Part shown: positions 24,827 through 37,871 of the stretch, piece after piece
Numbering within the stretch: the first letter of the stretch is position 1
How the letters are laid out: every line of letters begins with the position of its first letter
Source of the DNA: Nonomuraea solani
Lineage (GTDB): Bacteria; Actinomycetota; Actinomycetes; Streptosporangiales; Streptosporangiaceae
Direction: 5' to 3'
Length of the DNA stretch: 64,000 nucleotides
Assembly (NCBI RefSeq): GCF_900108335.1
Contig: NZ_FNVT01000002.1
Span: forward strand, 923,620 to 987,619
Translations under genes and position numbers: made by a program
Notes under the pieces: generated by a model
Seen by the model: the letters and a program-made list of their open reading frames with translations, nothing else
Database searches by the model: none
What the model was told of the DNA's origin: nothing

Positions 24827-26068
24827 TTGTCTTTCTCCTCCGCCACGTTCAGAGCCCTGCGTCACCACAATTACCGGCTCTGGGCGGGAGCCGACATCGT
24901 CTCCGTGACCGGCACGTGGATGCAGGTGCTGGGCGTCAACTGGCTCATCCTCACCCTGACGGGCTCGGCGGCCAGCGTCGGGCTGAGTCTCGTCATGCAG
25001 GCGCTGCCCACGCTGCTGCTGGGCATGTGGGGCGGCGCGCTGGCCGACCGGCTCCCGAGCCGGCCCGTCGTGATCGCCGCGCAGGTCGCGCAGGCCCTGC
25101 TCGCCGCCGTGCTCGCGGTCATCGCTCTGACGGGCGTGCAGTCGGTGCTGCCCATCTACGGCGTGGCGCTGGCCGGCGGGGTGGTCACCGCGCTGGGCGG
25201 GCCCGCGCTCGGCCGTTTCGGCTCCGAGGTGGTGCCGCCCGACGACCTGCCGAACGCGATGGCGCTCGGCTCGATCCTCAACTCCGCCGGTCGCATCCTC
25301 GGCATGAGCCTGGCGGGCGTCATGCTGCCGTTCACCGGCAACGGCGGCCTCTTCGTCATCAACGCCGTCAGCTTCTTCGTGGTCATCGCGGCGGTGGCGG
25401 CCATGCGGCGGGAGGAGTTCCACGTCCTCGCCGCCTCCGAGCGGCAGCCCGGCGCCGTCCTCGACGGCCTGCGGTACGTCCTGCGCACCCCCTGGCTGCT
25501 CATCGTGCTGGCGCTGTGGTTCGTGTCGGGCAGCCTCGGGCGCAACTACCAGGTCACCATGGCCGCCATGAGCGCCGGCCCCCTGGAGGCGGGCGCCGGC
25601 GGGTACGGCCTGCTGTCCACGGTCTTCGCCGTCGGCACCGTGCTGGGCGGCTTCCTGGCCGCCACCCGGTCGCACCTGACGATCCGGCTGCTGCTGGTCA
25701 TGGTGTTCGTGACCGGGGTGGCGCAGGCGCTGAGCGGGCTGATGCCGTCGCTGTGGACGTTCGCCGCCCTGATGCCGCCGATCGCGGCCGGCGCGGTGGC
25801 CCTCGACACCACCGTCTCGGCCCGGGCGCAGCTCGACAGCCCCGAGGAGATGCGCGGGCGGGTCATCGCGGCCCTGTCCATCGTCAGCGCCGGGTCCGGC
25901 GCGCTCGGCGGGCCGCTGCTCGGCCGGCTCAGCGACACGCTGGGGCCGCGTGTGGCGCTGGAGGTGGGCGGCGTGGCGTGCGTGGCGGCCGCGCTGCTCG
26001 CGGCCGTGGCGCTGACCCGGCTGCCGGACCGGACGATCAGGCTCAGGCCCCGCCTGGAGAACGCCTGA
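24827..26068 (+). CDS. MFS transporter (EntS/DHA3-like exporter)
   Basis: 413 residues with about twelve membrane spans. The opening FRALRHHNYRLWAGADIVS is typical of the DHA3/EntS branch, and the loop GGALADRLPSRPVV is the MFS motif A region. Export of drugs, macrolides or siderophores is usual for the group; the substrate is not known. TTG 24827 is chosen as start because AAGGA lies 6 bases upstream; an earlier in-frame GTG adds a non-conserved tail. It lies 102 bases after the ABC exporter and may share its control. Confidence 0.88.
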   Translation: MSFSSATFRALRHHNYRLWAGADIVSVTGTWMQVLGVNWLILTLTGSAASVGLSLVMQALPTLLLGMWGGALADRLPSRPVVIAAQVAQALLAAVLAVIALTGVQSVLPIYGVALAGGVVTALGGPALGRFGSEVVPPDDLPNAMALGSILNSAGRILGMSLAGVMLPFTGNGGLFVINAVSFFVVIAAVAAMRREEFHVLAASERQPGAVLDGLRYVLRTPWLLIVLALWFVSGSLGRNYQVTMAAMSAGPLEAGAGGYGLLSTVFAVGTVLGGFLAATRSHLTIRLLLVMVFVTGVAQALSGLMPSLWTFAALMPPIAAGAVALDTTVSARAQLDSPEEMRGRVIAALSIVSAGSGALGGPLLGRLSDTLGPRVALEVGGVACVAAALLAAVALTRLPDRTIRLRPRLENA

Positions 26069-26107
26069 CCTGGTGGCCCCTGCCCTCTTGCATGCATGGG
26101 CGAGTGC

Positions 26108-26139
26108 AGCTAACCTACAACTGAAGTTAGAGGTTAGCT
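26108..26139. promoter_or_regulatory. Inverted repeat upstream of hsp20-merR
   Basis: Perfect 9-bp arms AGCTAACCT / AGGTTAGCT with a 14-base centre that holds a further GTTAG half-site. It lies 32-63 bases before the hsp20 start, where the MerR-type protein of this operon would be expected to bind. It differs from the classical HspR site CTTGAGT-N7-ACTCAAG. Confidence 0.6.
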
Positions 26140-26170
26140 TCCACCGAACGCCCAACAAGGAGATGGGAAA

Positions 26171-26602
26171 ATGCTGTTGACCTCCATCGACCCGTTCTTC
26201 CAGGAGTTCGAGCGCCAGTTCAACCGCCTCACCCGCCAGACCCTCGACAGCGGCTCCGCCGTGATGCCGATGGACGGTCTGCGCCGTGACGACGACGTGC
26301 TCCTCCGATTCGACCTCCCCGGCATCGACCCCGAGTCCATCGAGGTGACGGTCGATCGCGGCGTCCTCAGCGTGAGCGCGGGGCGCGAGCAGGAGATCGC
26401 GGAGAACGAGCGGCTGTTCGTGCGCGAGCGCCCGATGGGCACGTTCACGCGGCGGGTCTACCTGTCGGAGCACCTCGACGCGGACAAGATCGACGCGGGC
26501 TACGCCAACGGCGTCCTCACCGTCCGCATCCCGGTGCTGGAGCGAGCCAAGCCGCGCAAGGTGGCCATCCAGCGCAGCGAGAGCAAGGCCATCAAGGCCT
26601 GA
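26171..26602 (+). CDS. Hsp20-family small heat-shock protein
   Basis: 143 residues. An alpha-crystallin domain spans about 40-130 (DDDVLLRFDLPGIDPESIEV through GYANGVLTVRIPVLE), including the conserved GVLTVRIP motif. It acts as an ATP-independent holdase that forms oligomers. Strong ribosome site AAGGAGATGGGAAAATG. It heads a two-gene unit with an HspR-like regulator and is preceded by a long inverted repeat, suggesting autoregulated heat or stress induction. Confidence 0.93.
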   Translation: MLLTSIDPFFQEFERQFNRLTRQTLDSGSAVMPMDGLRRDDDVLLRFDLPGIDPESIEVTVDRGVLSVSAGREQEIAENERLFVRERPMGTFTRRVYLSEHLDADKIDAGYANGVLTVRIPVLERAKPRKVAIQRSESKAIKA

Positions 26603-26607
26603 CACGC

Positions 26608-26636
26608 GGTCCGGGGCGGGCGACCGCCCCCGGACC
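26608..26636 (+). terminator. Intercistronic hairpin between hsp20 and merR
   Basis: GGTCCGGGGCGG pairs with CCGCCCCCGGACC (one bulged base) across a GCGA tetraloop. It starts 5 bases after the hsp20 stop and ends just before the merR ribosome site. It may partly stop transcription or protect hsp20 mRNA, lowering regulator output. Confidence 0.6.
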
Positions 26637-26651
26637 ACAAGGAGATCACGC

Positions 26652-26963
26652 ATGCCCGACCTGCCCTTCGACGACGAGTACGCGCCTCTCTACTCCCTGG
26701 GGCAGGTGGCCGAGATGCTGCAGGTCCAGCACGCCTTTCTGCGCCGGCTCGACCAGCACGACGTCATCAGGCCGAGCCGGTCGAGCGGCGGCCAGCGGCG
26801 TTACTCCCGCCGCGACGTGATCGTGGTCCAGCACGTCACGCGGATGACGGAGGAGGGCATGACGCTCATCGCGATCCGCCGCATCCTCGAACTCGAACGA
26901 GAGGTGGCCATTCTGCGCCAGGAGCTCGAAAGGGCCCGCGCGCGGATCCGCGCGCTCGGGTGA
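26652..26963 (+). CDS. MerR-family HspR-like regulator
   Basis: 103 residues. The DNA-binding domain (YSLGQVAEMLQVQHAFLRRLD, wing SSGGQRRYSRRD) and the segment EEGMTLIAIRRILELE follow the HspR pattern, with a C-terminal coiled coil (about 78-100). No ligand domain is present. HspR-type proteins repress chaperone genes; this one is co-transcribed with hsp20, so control of that gene is the likely role. Ribosome site AAGGAG before ATG. Confidence 0.88.
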   Translation: MPDLPFDDEYAPLYSLGQVAEMLQVQHAFLRRLDQHDVIRPSRSSGGQRRYSRRDVIVVQHVTRMTEEGMTLIAIRRILELEREVAILRQELERARARIRALG

Positions 26964-26997
26964 CCGCCGCGGGACACGGGCGCGTACCCTCGTTGAC

Positions 26998-28611
26998 GTG
27001 CACAACACCAGATACGCGCCGTCCGGAATGGTGTGCAGCGTCGACCACCTGGCCTCCGCCGCCGGGCTGACGATGCTCGACCGGGGCGGGTCGGCCGCCG
27101 ACGCGGCCATCGCCACCAACGCCGTGCTCGCCGTCGTCGCCCCGCACATGTGCGGCCTGGGCGGCGACCTGTTCGCCCTCGTTCACGACGGCGGGCACAA
27201 CAGCGGGTACGGCGGCGGGCACAGCGGCGGCCACGATGGCGGCCACGATGGCGGCCACGACGGCGGGGTGACGGCGCTGAACGCCTCCGGCCGGGCGGGC
27301 TCCGGTGCCGACGCCGACCGCCTGCGGGCCGAGGGCCACACCCGCATGCCGCACCTGCACGACGTCAGGTCCGCGACGGTGCCCGGCTGCGTGGACGGCT
27401 GGGCCGCGCTGCACGCCCGCCACGGCCGCCTGCCCATGGCCGACCTGCTCGCGCCCGCGATCCGGCTGGCCCGCGACGGCTTCCCCGCCTCGCCGCTGAT
27501 GCTCGCGGGCGCGATGACCGCCGCCCGGCGCCCGGGTGGCGGCGACTTCGCCCGGGTACGCGCCGCGGGCGACCGCGTGACCAGGCCCGGCGTGGCCCGC
27601 GCGCTCCAGGCCGTGGCCGCCGACGGCAGGAACGGCTTCTATCTGGGCGAGTTCGGCCAGGGCCTGATCGAGCTGGGCGCCGGCGAGTACACCGAGGCCG
27701 ACCTGGCCGCCCCCGGTGCCGACTGGGCGGAGCCGCTCAAGGTGCGCGCCTTCGGCCACGACGTCTGGACGATGCCGCCCAACTCGCAGGGCTACCTGCT
27801 GCTGATGTCGCTCGCCATCGCCGACGGGCTGCGGCTGCCCGGCTCGCCGCAGCACTCCGCCTGGTCCCATCTGCTGGCCGAGGCCGCCAGAGTGGCCGGG
27901 CACGACCGCCTCGACGTGCTGCACGAAGGCGCCAAGGACCTGCTCGACCCCGCCGAGATCGCGCGGCGGCGGGCGCTCATCGACCCGCGTTCCCGGCTGC
28001 GGCTGCGGGGGCGGGCCGAGGGGGGCGACACGACGTACCTGTGCGCGGTGGACGGTGACGGCATGGGCGTGTCGCTCATCCAGTCGAACGCGTCGGGGTT
28101 CGGGGGGATGGTGTTCGAACCGCGTACCGGGATCAACCTCCACAACCGCGGCATCGGCTTCTCCCTCAAGCCCGGCCATCCCGCCGAATACGCCCCAGGC
28201 CGCCGCCCGCCCCACACGCTGACGCCCGCGCTGATCACCCGCCCCGACGGCACGCTGCGGTCGGTGGTGGGCACGATGGGCGGCGACGCGCAGCCCCAGA
28301 TCCTGCTGCAGGTCATCACCAGGCTGCTGCGCCACGGCGAGGAGCCGGGGCAGGCGATCGCCGCGCCGCGCTGGCGGCTGGGCACCGGCGGCACCGGGTT
28401 CGACACCTGGGACGCCCCCGACGACGCGGTCATCGACCTGGAGGAGGGCTCGACCTGGTCCAACGGCCTGGCGGCGCTCGGGCACAGGGTGGCGGCGCTG
28501 CCGTACGGGGGGTCGTTCGGGCACGCGCACCTGATCGACGTACGCGCCGACGGAATGCTGGCCGGGGCGGCGGACCCGCGTTCCCTCATCGGCGCGGCGA
28601 TCGGCCGCTGA
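26998..28611 (+). CDS. ggt: Gamma-glutamyltransferase family protein
   Basis: 537 residues. The large-subunit start (CGLGGDLFALV) and the self-cleavage/nucleophile site DTTYLCAVDGDGMGVSLIQS are present, as is the late QPQILLQV region, so the Ntn-hydrolase should mature normally and transfer or hydrolyse gamma-glutamyl groups (glutathione, gamma-Glu peptides). There is no signal peptide, suggesting an intracellular type. Residues 63-90 are an unusual His/Gly repeat inserted in a surface position. Start GTG 26998. It stands alone after merR, 34 bases away. Confidence 0.9.
   Translation: MHNTRYAPSGMVCSVDHLASAAGLTMLDRGGSAADAAIATNAVLAVVAPHMCGLGGDLFALVHDGGHNSGYGGGHSGGHDGGHDGGHDGGVTALNASGRAGSGADADRLRAEGHTRMPHLHDVRSATVPGCVDGWAALHARHGRLPMADLLAPAIRLARDGFPASPLMLAGAMTAARRPGGGDFARVRAAGDRVTRPGVARALQAVAADGRNGFYLGEFGQGLIELGAGEYTEADLAAPGADWAEPLKVRAFGHDVWTMPPNSQGYLLLMSLAIADGLRLPGSPQHSAWSHLLAEAARVAGHDRLDVLHEGAKDLLDPAEIARRRALIDPRSRLRLRGRAEGGDTTYLCAVDGDGMGVSLIQSNASGFGGMVFEPRTGINLHNRGIGFSLKPGHPAEYAPGRRPPHTLTPALITRPDGTLRSVVGTMGGDAQPQILLQVITRLLRHGEEPGQAIAAPRWRLGTGGTGFDTWDAPDDAVIDLEEGSTWSNGLAALGHRVAALPYGGSFGHAHLIDVRADGMLAGAADPRSLIGAAIGR
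27226..27261 (+). repeat. 12-bp tandem repeat inside ggt
   Basis: Three copies of GGCGGCCACGAT/C, part of a longer degenerate tract (about 27184-27270) coding for Gly-Gly-His-Asp repeats. Confidence 0.9.
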
Positions 28612-28700
28612 GGCCCATTTGGACAAGGAAGCGTTGGTGCGCGCCCCAGGGGAGGCCAAGTCCTAGGATTTCGGTCCGATCCCTGGGTAGGGGACCGCGT

Positions 28701-29021
28701 ATGACCGAACAGCCTCCGGACCGATACGGCTACAGCGACGAGCAGGAGATCGAGGTCGAGGAGTGGACCGACGACCTCGGTTTCCGTCACGAAGTCGTTC
28801 CTGACGACCCGGCGCACCACGACTCCCTGGACGAGCGGCTCCGGCGCGAGGCGCCCGAGAAGCTGCACGCGCCCCGCCCCAAGCACCAGCTGACCCAGCC
28901 GGACGAGGGGCTGGAGCCCGACGTGGACGACGAGGAGATCGGGGTGGGATACGCGACGCGCGACGACCTCTCCGCGGAGGAGCGCGCGGTCCGCATCGAC
29001 CCCGATGAGAACCTCACATAA
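28701..29021 (+). CDS. Small acidic protein, DUF5709-like
   Basis: 106 residues, strongly acidic and hydrophilic with no membrane span (for example EQEIEVEEWTDDLGFRHEVV and DLSAEERAVRIDPDE). The SAEERAV end and the LDERLRREAPE segment resemble DUF5709 proteins of actinobacteria, whose function is unknown. The ATG is 8 bases after GGGGAC. Its stop overlaps the convergent HAD gene by 8 bases. Confidence 0.65.
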   Translation: MTEQPPDRYGYSDEQEIEVEEWTDDLGFRHEVVPDDPAHHDSLDERLRREAPEKLHAPRPKHQLTQPDEGLEPDVDDEEIGVGYATRDDLSAEERAVRIDPDENLT

Positions 29022-29664
29022 GCCGCAGGGCGGGAAGAAGAGCGTGCAGGTCGTCGACGATCACGTCGGCGGCCTCCGCTTGCGGGCGCTCGGCGTGCAG
29101 GTAGCCCCACGGGCCGCGGCGCAGCAGCGCGGTACGCATGCCCGCCCGCCCCGCCGGGAGCACGTCGTTGTCGAGCCGGTCGCCCACGTACAGGATCTCG
29201 GCCGGCTCACGCCCCGCGACCGCCGCGACCTTGGCGAAGAACCCGGGGTCCGGCTTGGCCACGTCCCACCCCTCGGAGGTGTGCACCGAGTCGGCCGGCA
29301 GGTCCATCGCGACCAGCGCGTCGTAGGCCCGCCTCGGCTGGTTGCCCGCGATGATCACCTGGTAGCCGGCGGCGCGCAGGGCGGCCAGCGCCTCCCGTAC
29401 GTCCGGGTAGAGGTCATCGGCGTCGAAGCGGTTGCGCATGCCGCCGGGGTCGTCGCGCTCCCAGGCCGCCTCCTCCGCGCCCAGGTCGAAATCGGGCCGG
29501 ACGAGACGGAAGGCGTCGCCGTGCGGGCGGTCCAGCGCCGCCATGCCGCCGAGCGCGCCCATCAGCACGAAGACGCTCACGCCGAGCCGGTCGGCCCAGC
29601 GCGACCAGATGCGCGTCTCGTCGATGAGCGTCTCGCCGACGTCGAACACCACGGCCTTGATCAT
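29014..29664 (-). CDS. HAD-family hydrolase
   Basis: 216 residues. Motif I is VFDVGETLIDET (nucleophile Asp present; the usual second Asp is Gly, as in some HAD subfamilies), motif II lies in QVIIAGNQPRR, and motif III/IV are KPDPGFF and YVGDRLDNDVLPA. A small-molecule phosphatase or dehalogenase-type activity is expected; substrate unknown. ATG has GGGGGA upstream. It is divergent from the catalase gene with 83 bases between starts. Confidence 0.88.
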   Translation of the reverse strand: MIKAVVFDVGETLIDETRIWSRWADRLGVSVFVLMGALGGMAALDRPHGDAFRLVRPDFDLGAEEAAWERDDPGGMRNRFDADDLYPDVREALAALRAAGYQVIIAGNQPRRAYDALVAMDLPADSVHTSEGWDVAKPDPGFFAKVAAVAGREPAEILYVGDRLDNDVLPAGRAGMRTALLRRGPWGYLHAERPQAEAADVIVDDLHALLPALRLM

Positions 29665-29747
29665 GAATCCCCCAGCTCGAACAGCCTCGCCTCACCACAT
29701 CCGCCACGGCCGAGAACCGGACGGACACCTTCAAGGGGGATTTTTTC

Positions 29748-31751
29748 ATGCAATCAGAGCGCGACGCGAAGGACCGCCGGCTCGACGAGTACCGCGTCCC
29801 CGTGGACGACCACGGTATGACCACGGATCAGGGCGTTACGGTCGACGACACCGACAACTCGCTCAAGGCGGGCACCCGCGGGCCCACGCTCATGGAGGAC
29901 TTCCACTTCCGCGAGAAGATGACGCGCTTCGACCACGAACGCATCCCCGAGCGGGTGGTGCACGCCAGGGGCTCGGGCGCGTACGGGATCTTCGAGCTGT
30001 ACGAGCCGCTCGGCGACCTGACCTCGGCCGCGTTCCTGAACGACACCTCGGTGAAGACGCCGACCTTCGTGCGCTTCTCCACCGTGCAGGGCTCGCGCGG
30101 CTCGGCCGACACCGTACGGGACGTGCGCGGGTTCGCCACGAAGTTCTACACCACGCAGGGGAACTTCGACATCGTCGGCAACAACTTCCCCGTCTTCTTC
30201 ATCCAGGACGGCGTCAAGTTCCCCGACTTCGTGCACGCGGTCAAGCCGGAGCCGCACAACGAGATCCCGCAGGGGCAGTCGGCGCACGACACGTTCTGGG
30301 ACTTCGTCCAGCTCCAGCCCGAGTCGCTGCACATGGTCATGTGGCTGATGTCCGACCGGGCGATCCCGCGCAGCTACCGGATGATGCAGGGGTTCGGGGT
30401 GCACACGTTCCGGCTGGTGAACGCCTCGGGGCAGGGGACGTTCGTCAAGTGGCACTGGCGGCCGGTGCTGGGGACGTACTCGCTGGTGTGGGACGAGGTG
30501 CTGCGCATCCAGGGCAACGACCCCGACTTCAACCGCCGCGACCTGTGGGAGTCGATCGAGCGGGGGGCCGGCCCCGAGTACGAGCTGTGCGTGCAGCTCG
30601 TGCCCGAGTCGCGCGAGCACGACTTCGACTTCGACCTGCTGGACGCCACGAAGATCATCCCCGAGGAGCTGGTGCCGCTGCGTCCCATCGGCAAGATGAC
30701 CCTCAACCGCAACCCGCAGAACTTCTTCGCCGAGACCGAGCAGGTGGCCTTCCACACCGCCAACGTCGTGCCCGGCATCGACTTCTCCAACGACCCGATG
30801 CTGCAGGCCAGGAACTTCTCCTACCTCGACACCCAGCTTTTGCGCCTGGGCGGGCCCAACTTCACCCAGATCCCGATCAACCGGCCCATCAACGAGGTGC
30901 GCAACGACCAGCGCGACGGCTTCCACCAGCACCAGATCCACGAGTCGCGCACCAGCTACTCCCCCAACAGCATCAGCGACAGCCGCCCGCAGGTCAGGGA
31001 CGGCTACCGGCACTACCAGGAGAAGGTGGAAGGCGCCAAGATCCGTACCCGCAGCCCCAGCTTCGCCGACCACTACAGCCAGGCCACCCTGTTCTGGAAC
31101 AGCATGGCGGGCTGGGAGAAGCGGCACATCGTGGCGGCGTTCCTGTTCGAGCTGGGGCACGTGGAGCGGGGGCACATCAAGCAGGGCGTGCTCACCCATC
31201 TCGGCAAGATCCACCCGGACCTGGGGGCGGAGGTGGCGGCGGGCCTGGGCCTGCCCGCGCCCGGCGGCGGCCCGGTCCACACGAACACCTCTCCGGCGCT
31301 CAGCATGACCGGCCAGCCGCCCGGTGTCGCCACCCGCAAGATCGCTTTCCTCATGGGCGACGGCACCGACGCCACCGCCGTCACCACCCTGCGCCGGGCG
31401 CTGGAGGGGCAGGGGGCGATCTGCGAGATCGTGGCGCCGCAGGAGGGCGAGGTCGGGGGTATGCCGGTGGACCGTCAGCTCAGCGCGGCCAGCTCGGTTC
31501 TCTACGACGCCGTGGTGGCCGCCGACGGCGCGGCCCTGTCGTCCGCGGGCCCGGCGCGCTTCTTCATCCTGGAGGCGTTCAAACACGGCAAGGCCATCGG
31601 GGCGGTCGGCTCGGGGCGGCGGCTCGTGGAGGCCGCCGGGTTGCCGGACGACGTCGGCGTGATCGCCGGCGACGACATCACCGGGCCCTTCATCGAGGCG
31701 GTGGCGGGGCACCGCTTCTACGAACGGGATGTGTCCGGCGTGCCCGCGTGA
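29748..31751 (+). CDS. katE: Large-subunit (clade II, HPII-type) catalase
   Basis: 667 residues, far longer than clade I/III catalases. Catalytic His in [12 protein letters not shown], Asn in [12 protein letters not shown] and haem-ligand region [18 protein letters not shown] are all present. From about residue 520 a flavodoxin/DJ-1-like C-terminal domain follows ([16 protein letters not shown] to [11 protein letters not shown]), as in HPII. It breaks down hydrogen peroxide in the cytoplasm, usually in stationary phase. Ribosome site AAGGGGGATTTTTTC. The N-terminal tail is rich in Asp, Asn and Arg. Confidence 0.96.
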   Translation: MQSERDAKDRRLDEYRVPVDDHGMTTDQGVTVDDTDNSLKAGTRGPTLMEDFHFREKMTRFDHERIPERVVHARGSGAYGIFELYEPLGDLTSAAFLNDTSVKTPTFVRFSTVQGSRGSADTVRDVRGFATKFYTTQGNFDIVGNNFPVFFIQDGVKFPDFVHAVKPEPHNEIPQGQSAHDTFWDFVQLQPESLHMVMWLMSDRAIPRSYRMMQGFGVHTFRLVNASGQGTFVKWHWRPVLGTYSLVWDEVLRIQGNDPDFNRRDLWESIERGAGPEYELCVQLVPESREHDFDFDLLDATKIIPEELVPLRPIGKMTLNRNPQNFFAETEQVAFHTANVVPGIDFSNDPMLQARNFSYLDTQLLRLGGPNFTQIPINRPINEVRNDQRDGFHQHQIHESRTSYSPNSISDSRPQVRDGYRHYQEKVEGAKIRTRSPSFADHYSQATLFWNSMAGWEKRHIVAAFLFELGHVERGHIKQGVLTHLGKIHPDLGAEVAAGLGLPAPGGGPVHTNTSPALSMTGQPPGVATRKIAFLMGDGTDATAVTTLRRALEGQGAICEIVAPQEGEVGGMPVDRQLSAASSVLYDAVVAADGAALSSAGPARFFILEAFKHGKAIGAVGSGRRLVEAAGLPDDVGVIAGDDITGPFIEAVAGHRFYERDVSGVPA

Positions 31752-31774
31752 CTCCGCATGCGGTTAGCCGATCT

Positions 31775-35647
<3,873 letters not shown>

Positions 35648-35741
35648 ACTGCTTTCAGGATATTTGAGCCCCGCGGCCTCGGAGCCAACGGCCCATCGTG
35701 CCTGACCGCGTGGCCTCCGCGCATCCCAATATCGGGTGCGC

Positions 35742-36458
35742 CTACGGATGCGCGGCGTGAGCGGCGCCGATGATGCCCGCCTCGTTCTGGAGGGCGGCCG
35801 GCACCACGGGGGTGGCGATGTCGACGTGGGGCAGGAACTTGTCGGCCTTCTTGCTCGCACCCCCGCCGATGATGATCAGTGACGGTGAGAACAGCATCTC
35901 GACGTGCCGCAGATATTCCTCGACCCGCTCGGCCCACTTCTCCCACGTCAGGTCGTGCTCCTCGCGGACCCTTGCCGAGGCCCGGTGCTCGGCGTCCTTG
36001 CCCCGGAGCTCCAGGTGGCCCAGCTCGGTGTTGCGGACCAGGACCTCGTCGGTGAACAGCGCGCTGCCGATCCCGGTGCCGAAGGTGAGCACCAGCACCG
36101 TCCCCCGCTCACCTTTACCGCGCCCGAAGGTCATCTCGGCGAGGCCGGCCGCGTCGGCGTCGTTGAGCACGGTCGCCCCGCCGAACAGGGCGGCCGCGTC
36201 CACACCGACCCAGGAGTGCGCCACGTTGGCGGCCGACCTGATGACCCCGTCCATGACGACCCCGGGAAAGGTGACGCCGACAGGACCGTTCCAGTGGAAA
36301 TGCTTGACGATCTCGGCCACCACCGCGGCCACCTCATCGGGTCCCGACGGCTCGGGTGTGGGAATGCGCAGGCGCTCTTCGACCAGTTCTCCGGCCTTCG
36401 TGTCGACCGGTGCGCCTTTGATGCCCGAGCCGCCGATGTCGATGCCCAATACGTTCAT
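35742..36458 (-). CDS. ppgK: Polyphosphate glucokinase
   Basis: 238 residues, ROK fold. Phosphate loop [13 protein letters not shown], catalytic region VLNDADAAG, the PPGK-specific [12 protein letters not shown] and the ELGHLELRG motif (ROK His) are all visible. It phosphorylates glucose using polyphosphate and often ATP. ATG has GGGAGAG upstream. It lies 94 bases upstream of hrpA in the same direction and is divergent from a secreted-protein gene. Confidence 0.93.
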   Translation of the reverse strand: MNVLGIDIGGSGIKGAPVDTKAGELVEERLRIPTPEPSGPDEVAAVVAEIVKHFHWNGPVGVTFPGVVMDGVIRSAANVAHSWVGVDAAALFGGATVLNDADAAGLAEMTFGRGKGERGTVLVLTFGTGIGSALFTDEVLVRNTELGHLELRGKDAEHRASARVREEHDLTWEKWAERVEEYLRHVEMLFSPSLIIIGGGASKKADKFLPHVDIATPVVPAALQNEAGIIGAAHAAHP

Positions 36459-36578
36459 GGTTTTCCCTCTCCCCTGTCAGTGACGAAAAACTCACGCCAC
36501 GATAATTCCGGGCCCGACTGAACCCGCTCCACGCCCTCCGCGTATCTCGCGTCACAAGCGCTAACTAGGAGGCACCGG

Positions 36579-37736
36579 ATGCGGCCACGCATCATCACAC
36601 TCTGCGCTGTTGCGGTCGTTTTGGGAGCGACTCTCACCACTCCCGCACACGCCACCACCAGGACTCGTTTCGACGTCATCAACCTTGTGTCGGATGTCAG
36701 TGGCAAAGCCCCTGTCACCGACCCCAAGGTCGTCAACCCGTGGGGCCTGGCCATGGGCAAGACTCTGTGGGTCTCGAACACCGGCACCGGCAGCGCCACC
36801 GTATATTCCGGCACCGGTAAGAAGGAGAAGACCGAGGTCGCCATTCCAGGCGGCGCCCCGACGGGGCAGGTGTTCAACCCCGGCGAGGGCTTCACCGTGA
36901 AGGGCAAGCCCGCCACCTTCATCTTCTCCAGCCCCAGCGGCGCCATCACCGGCTGGAACGCGGAGGTCGACCCGGCCAACGCGATCATCGCGGCTTTCAC
37001 CCGCGGCGCCGACTACAAGGGTTTGGAGCTGGTCGAGACCGAGGACGACGAGGCTTTCCTGCTGGCCGCCGACTTCGCCAGCGGGCGCATCCACGCCTTC
37101 GACGAGGATTTCGAGCGCATCTCCCTGCGACGCGGGCAGTTCCAGGACCGGGCGCTGCCCGACGGCTATCACGCCTACAACGTGGCGGTGGCCAACGACA
37201 ACATCTGGGTGTCGTACGCCCTGCGCGACCCGGACACCGGCAAGCCCGTCTTCGGCAACGGCAAGGGCTTCGTCAGCCGCTTCAACGCCAGTGGCCGTCT
37301 CACCGGCCGGATCGCCAGGACCGGGCTCAACGCCCCCTGGGGCCTGACCGCCGCACCCAAGGGCTGGGGACAGTACGAGGGCGCGCTGCTGGTCGGCAAC
37401 TTCGGCGACGGGACCGTACACGCCTATCGGAACGGCCGGCACCTGGGCTCCCTGCGGGCGTCGGACGGCCGCGCGATCAAGCTGCCCGGCCTGTGGGACC
37501 TGGAGCCGGGCACCGCCGCCACCGGCGGCGAGAGCTCCCTGTGGTTCTCCGCCGGCATCGACGGCACCAAGCACGGCCTCATCGGCGTCATCGCTCCACA
37601 AGGCACGAAGGTGAGCTCCAACGGGTCGTCCGCCAGCCCGTCGGCCAGCCCCTCTGCCAGCCCGACGCACTCGGGCCACCGGTCGAGCCCTGCCACCACC
37701 TCGCCATCCTCCCAGAATCCCTACGGCGGGTACTGA
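36579..37736 (+). CDS. Secreted TIGR03118-family protein
   Basis: 385 residues. Signal peptide 1-26 (cleavage near AHA), then a beta-propeller-like repeat region (VVNPWGLAMGKTLWVSNTGT, AYNVAVANDNIWVSYALRD, NAPWGLTAAPKGWGQYEGAL) typical of TIGR03118 proteins, which are secreted and uncharacterised. The C-terminal ~45 residues are Ser/Pro-rich with a short SASP repeat and look like a flexible wall-spanning tail. Ribosome site AGGAGGCACCGG. Two hairpins follow the stop. Confidence 0.85.
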   Translation: MRPRIITLCAVAVVLGATLTTPAHATTRTRFDVINLVSDVSGKAPVTDPKVVNPWGLAMGKTLWVSNTGTGSATVYSGTGKKEKTEVAIPGGAPTGQVFNPGEGFTVKGKPATFIFSSPSGAITGWNAEVDPANAIIAAFTRGADYKGLELVETEDDEAFLLAADFASGRIHAFDEDFERISLRRGQFQDRALPDGYHAYNVAVANDNIWVSYALRDPDTGKPVFGNGKGFVSRFNASGRLTGRIARTGLNAPWGLTAAPKGWGQYEGALLVGNFGDGTVHAYRNGRHLGSLRASDGRAIKLPGLWDLEPGTAATGGESSLWFSAGIDGTKHGLIGVIAPQGTKVSSNGSSASPSASPSASPTHSGHRSSPATTSPSSQNPYGGY

Positions 37737-37750
37737 CAGGCGCTCGGACG

Positions 37751-37807
37751 CCGCCGCCCCCGGCTTGGCGAGAAGCGCAGCTCGCCGATGAAAGGTGGGG
37801 GCGGCGG
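37751..37807 (+). other. Nested stem-loop in tenA leader
   Basis: CCGCCGCCCCC (37751-37761) pairs with GGGGGCGGCGG (37797-37807). Inside the loop, GGCGAG (37767-37772) pairs with CTCGCC (37781-37786). It begins 14 bases after the stop of the upstream gene. Confidence 0.6.
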
Positions 37808-37816
37808 TCACACGAC

Positions 37817-37852
37817 GTTTCCGGCGCGGCTGGCGCGAGCCGCGCCGGAAAC
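37817..37852 (+). terminator. Perfect 15-bp hairpin just upstream of tenA
   Basis: GTTTCCGGCGCGGCT / AGCCGCGCCGGAAAC with a 6-base loop, ending 19 bases before the TenA start. It may terminate the upstream transcript or act as an attenuator for tenA, since no room for a promoter remains between it and the start codon. Confidence 0.7.
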
Positions 37853-37871
37853 AACCTTGGGGTTTACAGTC

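Noticed and set aside
26108..26139. Classical HspR (HAIR) site
   Set aside because: The sequence AGCTAACCT-N14-AGGTTAGCT does not match CTTGAGT-N7-ACTCAAG, so only a candidate operator is reported.
35648..35860. 71-residue N-terminal extension of HrpA
   Set aside because: It overlaps ppgK, has no conserved content, and HrpA proteins normally begin near 35647.
37737..37871. TPP riboswitch before tenA
   Set aside because: The conserved CUGAGA and the late thiamin-box words are missing; only simple stems are seen.
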